The notes beneath the pieces were generated by a model. That model was not told the origin of the DNA. It was given only the letters and a program-made list of their open reading frames with translations, and did not search any database. DNA of 64,000 bases from Zizania palustris. Its lineage: Eukaryota; Streptophyta; Magnoliopsida; Poales; Poaceae. Made by a program: the position numbers and the translations under genes. Below, in pieces: positions 18,776 to 28,535 of the stretch (its first letter is position 1; every line of letters starts with the position of its first letter). The stretch is taken from the NCBI GenBank assembly GCA_019279435.1, contig JAAALK010000681.1, positions 1 through 64,000 of the forward strand, written 5' to 3'.

Positions 18776-21700
18776 ATGGTGAAGACCAAGGGATCAGCGC
18801 CTCCTTCGGCCATGGCTCGGCAGCAGGCAGCTGCAGCAGCAGCGGCGGCGACATTGGCGGCGGCACCCTCGACGCGGGCGACGATTTCCATGGCGGCAGG
18901 GGGAAGAAATCCCCAAATCCCCGACGACCAAGGTCTGTGCCCACCCTCAACCAAGTACTTGGATCAATCTTTTGAGTTGGGGCCGTCTACCTGCAAGAAA
19001 GAATCTTTGGCAATCACAGCAGGGGGAAAGATTAGTGATGGGGTTATGATTCGGAAGCCGGGCAAAGAATCGATTCCATCACCGAGACCCGGAGAAGTTG
19101 TAGTGTTCGAAGCTTTTTTCGAAGCGGGCTTGGGCCTCCCGGCTGTGGATTTCTTAGCCGAAGTACTTGACTTGTTTCATGTAACCCTCCCCCAGCTGTC
19201 TCCGAATGCTGTAGCCAGATTAGCCATCTTCGAGTGGGCACTAAGAGCCGAAGGTTGTGAGGGGAGGGCTGAAATCTTCGCTGCGCTACATAGAGCAACT
19301 TGTCAGCCAAAGACCTTCGTAGGCTCCGGAGGTGAGAAGGTGGTGGTTTCCTTCGGAAGCATCAATTTTAGGCTTCGTGATGAATATGCCCTGCAATTCC
19401 CTGCTAAGGCCATCAATGCTAGATGGTACACCGATTGGGTTCTGAGGTGGTTTTATGCCGAAGTTGGAGTGAGTAGTCCTCTGGCCGGTCCCCTCAAGGA
19501 AATCCAGTTCCGGAAGGAAGCCTTAGCGCAACCCGACGAAGGCCAACTCGAGGCTCGCCTCAACTTGCTTCAGAAAATCAGCAGAAGGTTGAGCATGCGG
19601 GACTTAGCCGAAGAGTTCCTCGGACTTCAAATTCCTCCGTTGATGGCCAACTGGCCTATCGCCTTCGAGGATGACTCGGAAGGCGGTCTTCGCAAGATAA
19701 ACTATACTTCGAGCCCTGCAGGTAACTTCGAAACCATCATGCATAGTACATACTTACTTCGAAGAAAAACTAACTCGAATTATTTTTTAGCTTCTTCAGC
19801 CCCTATTACTTCAGAGCAAATTGTAAGGGCTTCGGAGAAGATTTTGGGTGCTCCAACTCCGTCAGAAAAAGAATGGCGAATCAAATTAGTCGGAAGTTGG
19901 GAGCGTTTTAACAGAGTATGGGGAATGCTGGAGTTAACTCCACCCCCTCTGATGGACTGGGTGCCTCAGGAGAAAGGCCCCAAGAAAAGAGTAGCTGAAG
20001 CCGGAGCTTCAAGTTCAGCAAAGACTCCGGTGAAGAAGGTGGCTCGGAAGCCAAAGAATCTCGCACCTTTGGATCCTGCTCCTTCAAGCTCAAGAACCTC
20101 ACTTTCTGGTTCTAAAGAGGACGAAGGTATTTTATTAGTAAAATTAATTGATGAAGATGCAACTCAACGAAGTATTCACATTGAAGATACTGCAGGTATT
20201 CCGGAGCTTCAAGCCAACATCGAAGAAGTAAGAGCTCCGGATACCCAGGAAGAACAAATCGAAACCCCTATGGGTGTAGATGAGGCCGAAGTGCCTGCGA
20301 ACGTACCGGAGTCTGGAGATAATGCTGATCAACCAATGACTTCGGTAGTTCAAGAAGATACAACTCAGGCTGGAGTTCCTGTGGATGAAGGTGGAGTCGA
20401 AGTCACTATGGCTTCGATTCTCGAAGAAGTAACGAGGACTCTTCAGGACGATGCTCGTGCAGTCCAAGATTTAGCGGCTGATTCGGATGAGGACTATAAT
20501 TTTGATCCTCCGATCAGTCCGGTGCTCGATATTCCAGAGAATGTCGAAGGTAAATTTTACTTAATTCTTATCAATTTTTGCAAAATTATACAATGTGTAA
20601 TATTTTTGTTTTTTCAGAGCCTCCTGTTGTCGAAGTATCCCTCGAAGATACAATTCAAAGACCTTCGACAACTTCGGAGCCACAACCGGGGGTTACTCTA
20701 CCGGGGCCCGGAAGAGGAAAAAGACACATAGAGCCTCTCCCAGCTCAAGGATCGACTTCATCTGAGTCAACAGATGAAAGCGAATCAACTGAGGGGGGGC
20801 CATCTTCAGAAGTTCCAAGGGCCTCGGAAGAACCCTCCGGACCCTCGCTAAGCAGAGCTGATCAGAAGGCTTTAGCACTGCTTCCTCTCATAACTCCATT
20901 TTTGGAGGAGAAAACCGGACTTGGGACTTTGGTTAAACCTTTGGGTGAAGCCAGTCGCAAAGTCGGGGAAACAGAGCTGGTAGCCCTTTTAAGCAGAGCG
21001 AAGGGTTCGGAGCTTAATATTGCTGTGGAAAGAGCAGCTTATCAGGTATAAAGCATCTTCGAACCAAATAATGAATTATATATGAATAATTTCTTATTCC
21101 AGTTTTTCTTTTTTCTTAGCAAGCAGTCTTAGCCCGCGCTGCAGCTTTATCGAGCGAAAACGAAATTGCTCAACTTCGGGAAGAGAACGAAACTCTTCAA
21201 AGAAATTTTAACTTCTCCGAAGGTCGAGTAGCTCAAATGGACAATGTAATACTAGCAGAGCGAAGGGCTAGGCAAAGCTTGGAGGCTACGAAGAAGGAGC
21301 TCGAAGCAGAAAGAATTGTGCTTCGGGCAGAGATTGAAAGACTGCGGACGGAGGATGCTGCCAAAGGGACCGAACTTGTAAGGCTACAAGAAGAAGCTGG
21401 CCAACTCCGGACTCAGAAGAATGCTTTGACTACGGAGAATGCTAGGATCTCCGGAGTTTTAGCAGAAACGACTTCGGTCAAGGATGCACTTAATGCAGAA
21501 AAACTCAAGTCTGAGAAGGTGGCTTCGGAGGTCATCGAACAGATGCTAGGTGTCTTGGAGTACTTCGGTACTACTGGATCACTACCTTCGGATGACAATG
21601 TAACTCTGCTGCGCCGGCTAAAGAGGATCCAAGGAGCAGCGAAGCAAATGAAGACGGCAGGCATACGTTATGGAGAACTCTCCGGACAAGTGTCTGCCCT

Positions 21701-22511
21701 TGGAATACTTCGCTACTACGAGGATTTGGGCCGAACAATCACTCTGAGCACAGAGGGCTCCATCATCTTCGACGACGCGAGACTTTTGACTCCTTCCGAA
21801 GGCGTAGCTACTGCTTGGCGAGCCTTCCAGACTTCGTGGAGAGCCGAAGGTCGATCTGCGATCAAGGCTTGGATTGATGAAGGCCAACGCCAAAAGCAAG
21901 TTCGGAGTCAAGCTTCGAGCAGTCAGCCTCCTCCGAACCCGCAGGTTTAGGATTATTTATGATTTTTTGATTATGTAAAGCTGATGCTTGTAAATATTTA
22001 TCAATGAAAATCTTGTTTGTCATATTTTTAGGCTTTGCCTCTCATGGAAGATATCGAAGTGTTAGAGCTTAACAGCGAACTTCGCTCACTGTGGAACACC
22101 TTCGAACTTCTAAAGAGTTATAAACGTCCTCGATTCCTTATCCCTCGAGATGACTCCGGCGTTATTGCGCCCGAAGTAATCAAAGACGTATTGTCTTATA
22201 TTAAAGAGGAAGATAAAGAGATCGACGCAAACACCTCGTCTTCTGAAGACACTAATTGGTCCGAAGACGAAGGTGAAGCCCAAAATAAAAAATCTGAAGA
22301 TCTTAGAAGCTGGGAGAGAAGCCCCGAGCGGCTTCGAACTTGGGCCGAGCTTCAACAAGAACAGAAGGATTTTAGAGCTTCGAAGGGGAGGAAGAGAGTT
22401 AAACGCAAAGTTCTTAGAACTTCCGATGTTGGAACTAGTCGTTCCACCCCTAGCTCTCGGGACCGAAGAGGTCTCCGATTCCTTCTTGGTATAGATACCA
22501 ATTTTTCATAA
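18776..22511 (+). CDS. antisense Tat gene ('gypsy-type transposase' domain), five predicted exons, apparently intact
   Basis: ATG at 18776. Predicted exons 18776-19721, 19791-20549, 20618-21045, 21120-21944, 22032-22511; introns of 69, 68, 74 and 87 bp with GT...AG ends and T-rich acceptors. Together they give one open frame of 1,145 codons plus TAA. Domains: alanine-rich N-terminus; the conserved PF04195-like block (GEVVVFEAFFEAGLGLPAVD and SPNAVARLAIFEWALRAEGC, about residues 100-250); a basic stretch then an acidic region (exon 2-3); a long coiled coil (exon 4, EREENE/LEAERIVLRAEIERL type); a C-terminal tail ending RFLLGIDTNFS. Lies antisense to the retroelement between pol and the 3' LTR, the place known for additional ORFs in Tat elements. 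The role is unknown; a structural or RNA/DNA-binding protein is as likely as an enzyme. Confidence 0.75.
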
Positions 22512-22768
22512 TGTAATCTGTAAACACATTTATTTCAATAATGAATGCCGATTTAAAATTGTCTCCATATTACTAGCCCCTCTTTGGGTATAAGCAACTT
22601 CGAACTGTATTCAAAGATGGTTATGCGCAAAGAAAAAACTTCGGAGTACAATTTTTTGGGGGTTCGGAGCCCCTCTGTCATTTAAAGATCTTTTGAAATC
22701 TTATAAAATGTCTTCGACCTTTGTAGTCAAACATTCGAAGCTCATGGCTTAAATGTTGTTTTGCTTTA

Positions 22769-23240
22769 GCCACCTTCGGCTGTTTTTTGCAGAAATCTAC
22801 CAGCCGGAGCTTGGATTTCGCAGAAATTGTAGCCACCTTCGGCTATTTTTGCAGAAGTCTACCAGTCGGAGCTTAGACTTCGTAGAATTTGGCCAACTTG
22901 GGCTCTTTTTTGCAGAAGTCTACCAGCCGGAGCTTGGACTTCGCAGAATTTGGCCAACTTGGGCTCTTTTTTGCAGAAGTCTACCAGCCGGAGCTTGGAC
23001 TTCGCAGAATTTGGCCAACTTGGGCTCTTTTTTGCAGAAGTCTACCAGCCGGAGCTTGGACTTCGCAGAATTTGGCCAACTTGGGCTCTTTTTTGCAGAA
23101 GTCTACCAGCCGGAGCTTGGACTTCGCAGAATTTGGCCACCTTCGGCTCTTTTTACGGAAGTCTACCAGCCGAAGCTTGGACTCCGTAGAATGTGGTATT
23201 GGCTCTTTTACGGATGCCTACAAGGTATTAGCTTGGGCTC
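22769..23240. repeat. tandem array of a 61-bp unit between antisense gene and pol (element G)
   Basis: About eight units. Four central ones (starting about 22890, 22951, 23012, 23073) are almost identical: GGCCAACTTGGGCTCTTTTT...TCTACCAGCCGGAGCTTGG. The outer units are diverged and of 60-63 bp. Because 61 is not a multiple of three, all three frames read the same peptide-like text; these are not genes. The flanks 22512-22768 and 23241-23447 hold no recognisable feature. Confidence 0.9.
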
Positions 23241-23447
23241 CGGATGGATTTCAGCCACCACACCGGAGGCTTCGACTTTATAAGTACGAAGTCCGGAAAT
23301 ACAGCCCAGCTTGATGACACTTCCCTCTCAATCGACTTCCGTCCCAGCGCGTCCGCTCGGGAAACTAGGAGTGTCAAGGGGAAGGCAAACAGAAGGGTGT
23401 ATGCTTTATTAATTTAGAGGTGATTACAAGCGAATTACAAGGAGCCC

Positions 23448-26191
23448 TTATGCGAAGTATCGCTTTAGGTGCTCCGCATGCCAAGTATGTGCTAACTCTT
23501 CACCTTCTAAATTAGCTAATTTGAATGAACCAGGGCGCCCTGAGCGGACAATTAAATATGGACCTTCCCATTTATTGCCTAACTTCCCTGGTGCTATAAT
23601 GCTTCGTAGAACAAGATGACCCGGCCTTAACTCGCTGAGCTTAACCTTCGGGTCAAACCAAGTCTTCGTCTGTTGATGATACTTTGATAAATTAGCTACA
23701 GCCCGAAGTCTTGTTTCTTCTGACAAATCTAACGAAGCTTGTCTTTCTTCTTCGATGTCCGGTTCGGTGCTGCGAAACGACCCCCCTTTGAGCTCTGTCG
23801 GAGTCATAGCTTCATCTCTGAATAGTAGTCTGAACGGAGTAAAACCTGTGGACCTTGTTTGCGTAGTCCGAATGGACCATAGAATCTTTGGAAGCTCTTC
23901 GGTCCACAGTCCCTTTGACAACCCTACTATTCTTCGATTTAGCCCTGATAAGATATTTCCATTGGCTCGCTCAACGGCTCCATTCGACTGAGGATGTCTC
24001 ACTGCAGGAAAACATAGTTGAATGCCTAGGTCTTCGCAAAACTTCCTGAAGGGTTCTGCGTCGAACTGTGTTCCATTATCAACCGTGAGATATCTAGGCA
24101 CTCCGAACCGGCAAATAATGTTCTTCCAGAAGAATTTCTGTACATTATTCGAAGTGATAGCTGTTAAGGGCTCTGCTTCGACCCACTTAGAAAAATATTC
24201 AATAGCTACCACTGCGAACTTCAGATTTCCCTTTGCTAACGGAAAGGGACCAATTAGATCCATACCCCATCTGGCCATAGGCCATACCGGAGCAATGACT
24301 TGAAGAGCTGTTGGTGGGCGATGACTCCGTCGACCCATCCACTGGCATCCTTGACAAGTGCGGACCAAGCTCTCCGCATCAGCTGTTATTGTGGGCCAAT
24401 AAAGCCCCTGGCGAAGTGTTTTTCCTGCCAGAGCTCTAGGGGCTAAATGACTTCCACAAAGGCCTTCGTGAATTTCTCGAAGAATTTCTTGGCCTTCGGC
24501 TTGAGATATACATCGGAGTAGAGGGGAACATACTCCGGCCTTGTATAATATACCGTTGATTAACTGATAGTTTCTTGCTCTGAGCTTTAATCTTGACAAT
24601 TGGGGCTCTTCGGGCAAATTTGTTCCTCCTTGCAAGAGTTCTATGATTGAATCTTTCCAATCTGCACTAGGAATGCAGAGAATCTCTGCAGAAGCAACTT
24701 GTGGCACCGAAGGTATATTGAGTTCCTCATAGAAAGCTTCGTCAGGCACATCCACAGCTCCGGCAGCAGCCTTCGCTAAAATGTCCGCTTGCATGTTTTC
24801 AGCTCTTGGTATACTCCGAATGGAAATACCCTTGAAATGTGCTTCGATCTTGCGAATTTCTTCCACGTATTTTGCAAGCTGTGGATGTCGGACTTGAAAA
24901 CTTTTGTCTACGTGCCCTGCTACTATCTGAGAATCTGTTTTTATAATTATCCTTGTAGCCCCTAGAGCACGTGCTTTCCGGAGTCCCAATAATATTCCTT
25001 CGTACTCCGCTATATTATTGGTAGACTTAAAGTTGAGTCTTGCGGAGTACATTGCTCTTTGTCCTGATGGTGAAATTAATACTGCCCCAATGCCTGCTCC
25101 GGATGCTTGGAAAGCCCCATCGGAGTAAATAGTCCAAACTCCGTCATCTGATTTCTCCGGAGTTAACTTCGCAGGTGGAGTCCACTCTGCTACGAAGTCT
25201 GCTAGGACTTGAGATTTGATAGCTGTCCTTGCCAGAAAAGATATGCCGAAGGGTGCTAGTTCTACTGCCCACTTTCCAATTCTTCCAGTGGAATCTTTGC
25301 TCCGGAGCATATCTCCTAAAGGATACGAAGTTGGTACAATTACATTGTGAGCCAAAAAATAATGTCTTAGCTTCCTCGAAGCCATTATCAAAGCATAAAC
25401 GAACTTCTCAAGTTCGGAGTATCTTGTCTTTGCTCCTGACAATGCTTCGGATACAAAATAGACAGGATTTTGGACCAACTTCCCATTGATATCAGCTTCT
25501 CTGACAAGGACTGCGCTAACAGCTGAGCCTGTGGCTGCAAGATACAGAAGTAGGGTTTCGTCCGCAATAGGCACCGTAAGTGTAGCAAGATTGCTGAGAT
25601 AATCTTTAATATCTTCGAAGCTTTTCTGACACTCCGGTGTCCATGCAAAATCTTCGGACCCTTTCAAAGCTTTAAAGATTGGCAAGCTCCTCTCCGCAGA
25701 CCTTGATAAAAACCTGCTAAGTGCGGCCAGACGTCCGGTCAGCTTTTGCACTTGCTTTAAATTCTCCGGAGGAGCCATCTTCTGCAGCGCAATTATTTGA
25801 GTAGGGCTAGCTTCAATTCCCCTGCTTGAAACTAAGTACCCTAACAACTTTCCAGCCTTAGCTCCGAATATACATTTTTCGGGGTTAAGGCGGATCCCAC
25901 ATGCCCGAAGGCTATTGAATGTTTCTGCTAAGTCTAGGCTATGTTGGTGCTTTAAAGCACTCTTTATTACAATATCATCCATATAGGCCTCCACATTGCG
26001 ACCTAGTTGATGACCTAGAGCCTTAGCAACTAATCTTGAAAAAGTAGCCCCGGCATTTCTTAGGCCGAAGGGCATTCTTACATAGCAGAAGACTCCTGAA
26101 GGAGTTACAAAGCTCGTCTTGATTTCATCTTCGCGCTTCAACCATATTTGATGATAACCGGAATACGCGTCGAGGAAGCTTAGTAACTCCG
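23448..26191 (-). pseudogene. Tat pol, C-terminal half: RT, RNase H, integrase (element G)
   Basis: One open frame on the minus strand from the break at 26191 to the stop at 23448, about 910 codons. It starts within the reverse transcriptase, contains AYMDDIVIKS (YMDD at 25985-25974), RNase H with IYSDGAFQASGAG (near 25110) and DSQIVAGHVDKSF, the integrase zinc-binding region (HEGLCGSHLAPRAL ... CQGCQ), the D-D-E core (MDLIGPFP, VDNGTQFD, NGAVERANG) and a C-terminal GPYLIVRSGRPGSFKLANLE domain. All catalytic residues are present. The N-terminal gag, protease and first RT motifs are missing because the copy ends at the inversion joint. Confidence 0.9.
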
Positions 26192-27541
26192 AACATGCAA
26201 GCGGACATTTTAGCGAAGGCTGCTGCCGGAGCTGTGGATGTGCCTGACGAAGCTTTCTATGAGGAACTCAATATACCTTCGGTGCCACAAGTTGCTTCTG
26301 CAGAGATTCTCTGCATTCCTAGTGCAGATTGGAAAGATTCAATCATAGAACTCTTGCAAGGAGGAACAAATTTGCCCGAAGAGCCCCAATTGTCAAGATT
26401 AAAGCTGAGAGCAAGAAACTATCAGTTAATCAACGGTATATTATACAAGGCCGGAGTATGTTCCCCTCTACTCCGATGTATATCTCAAGCCGAAGGCCAA
26501 GAAATTCTTCGAGAAATTCACGAAGGCCTTTGTGGAAGTCATTTAGCCCCTAGAGCTCTGGCAGGAAAAACACTTCGCCAGGGGCTTTATTGGCCCACAA
26601 TAACAGCTGATGCGGAGAGCTTGGTCCGCACTTGTCAAGGATGCCAGTGGATGGGTCGACGGAGTCATCGCCCACCAACAGCTCTTCAAGTCATTGCTCC
26701 GGTATGGCCTATGGCCAGATGGGGTATGGATCTAATTGGTCCCTTTCCGTTAGCAAAGGGAAATCTGAAGTTCGCAGTGGTAGCTATTGAATATTTTTCT
26801 AAGTGGGTCGAAGCAGAGCCCTTAACAGCTATCACTTCGAATAATGTACAGAAATTCTTCTGGAAGAACATTATTTGCCGGTTCGGAGTGCCTAGATATC
26901 TCACGGTTGATAATGGAACACAGTTCGACGCAGAACCCTTCAGGAAGTTTTGCGAAGACCTAGGCATTCAACTATGTTTTGCTGCAGTGAGACATCCTTA
27001 GTCGAATGGAGCCGTTGAGCGAGCCAATGGAAATATCTTATCAGGGCTAAATCGAAGAATAGTAGGGTTGTCAAAGGGACTGTGGACCGAAGAGCTTCCA
27101 AAGATTCTATGGTCCATTCGGACTACGCAAACAAGGTCCACAGGTTTTACTCCGTTCAGACTACTATTCGGAGATGAAGCTATGACTCCGACAGAGCTCA
27201 AAGGGGGGTCGTTTCGCAGCACCGAACCGGACATCGAAGAAGAAAGACAAGCTTCGTTAGATTTGTCAGAAGAAACAAGACTTCGGGCTGTAGCTAATTT
27301 ATCAAAGTATCATCAACAGACGAAGACTTGGTTTGACCCGAAGGTTAAGCTCAGCGAGTTAAGGCCGGGTCATCTTGTTCTACGAAGCATTATAGCACCA
27401 GGGAAGTTAGGCAATAAATGGGAAGGTCCATATTTAATTGTCCGCTCAGGGCGCCCTGGTTCATTCAAATTAGCTAATTTAGAAGGTGAAGAGTTAGCAC
27501 ATACTTGGCATGCGGAGCACCTAAAGCGATACTTCGCATAA
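26192..27541 (+). pseudogene. Tat pol fragment: RNase H end and integrase (element F)
   Basis: Open from the joint (QADILAKAAAGAVDVPDEAF) through the integrase HHCC and D-D residues to 26999, then TAG at 27000-27002 where the left arm has CAG (glutamine in VRHPQSNG), then open again to the TAA at 27541. The stop lies before the third catalytic acidic residue, so the integrase would be cut. Otherwise the protein is nearly the same as at 23448-24797. Confidence 0.88.
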
Positions 27542-27748
27542 GGGCTCCTTGTAATTCGCTTGTAATCACCTCTAAATTAATAAAGCATACACCCTTCTGT
27601 TTGCCTTCCCCTTGACACTCCTAGTTTCCCGAGCGGACGCGCTGGGACGGAAGTCGATTGAGAGGGAAGTGTCATCAAGCTGGGCTATATTTCTGGACTT
27701 CGTACTTATAAAGTCGAAGCCTCCGGTGTGGTGGCTGAAATCCATCCG

Positions 27749-28278
27749 GAGCCCAAGCTAATACCTTGTAGGCATCCGTAAAAGAGCCAATACCACATTC
27801 TACGGAGTCCAAGCTTCGGTTAGACTTCCGTAAAAAGAGCCGAAGGTGGCCAAAATCTGCGGAGTCCAAGCTGCAGCTTGCAGACATCCGTAAAAAAGAG
27901 CCGAAGGTGGCCAAATTCTGCGAAGTCCAAGCTCCGGCTGGTAGACTTCTGCAAAAAAGAGCCCAAGTTGGCCAAATTCTGCGAAGTCCAAGCTCCGGCT
28001 GGTAGACTTCTGCAAAAAAGAGCCCAAGTTGGCCAAATTCTGCGAAGTCCAAGCTCCGGCTGGTAGACTTCTGCAAAAAAGAGCCCAAGTTGGCCAAATT
28101 CTGCGAAGTCCAAGCTCCGGCTGGTAGACTTCTGCAAAAAAGAGCCCAAGTTGGCCAAATTCTGCGAAGTCTAAGCTCCGACTGGTAGACTTCTGCAAAA
28201 ATAGCCGAAGGTGGCTACAATTTCTGCGAAATCCAAGCTCCGGCTGGTAGATTTCTGCAAAAAACAGCCGAAGGTGGC
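27749..28278. repeat. tandem array of the 61-bp unit (element F)
   Basis: The inverted copy of 22769-23240 with one more unit, whose CTGCAGCTTGCAGACATCCG variant is absent from the left arm. Repeat number therefore changed after or during the duplication. Nothing else is visible in 27542-28535. Confidence 0.9.
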
Positions 28279-28535
28279 TAAAGCAAAACAGCATTTAAGC
28301 CATGAGCTTCGAATGTTTGACTACAAAGGTCGAAGACATTTTATAAGATTTCAAAAGATCTTTAAATGACAGAGGGGCTCCGAACCCCCAAAAAATTGTA
28401 CTCCGATGTTTTTTCTTTGCGCATAACCATCTTTGAATACAGTTCGAAGTTGCTTATACCCAAAGAGGGGCTAGTAATATGGAGACAATTTTAAATCGGC
28501 ATTCATTATTGAAATAAATGTGTTTACAGATTACA

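Larger units (their letters stand above)
17802..26191 (-). mobile_element. Tat retrotransposon, 3' half (element G), left arm of the inverted repeat
   Basis: In element orientation (minus): part of RT (from 26191), RNase H, integrase to 23448, a 61-bp tandem-repeat array, the antisense gene (on the plus strand), polypurine tract, 3' LTR 18296-17802. The 5' part is absent: at 26191/26192 the sequence flips into a plus-strand copy of the same element. The bases next to the 3' LTR are ATTAT (17797-17801). Confidence 0.88.

Noticed and set aside
22769..23240. Regular repeats that could suggest a CRISPR array
   Set aside because: Units are contiguous without unique spacers, and the context is a plant retrotransposon.
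22753..23314. Several overlapping 80-176 aa ORFs (and 27675-28294 on the other strand)
   Set aside because: They read through the 61-bp repeat array; since 61 is not a multiple of three every frame shows the same periodic peptide. They are shadows of the repeat.
26195..27001. Separate plus-strand integrase gene
   Set aside because: It is the mirror copy of 24797-23990 and starts at an inversion joint, not at a real start codon context.
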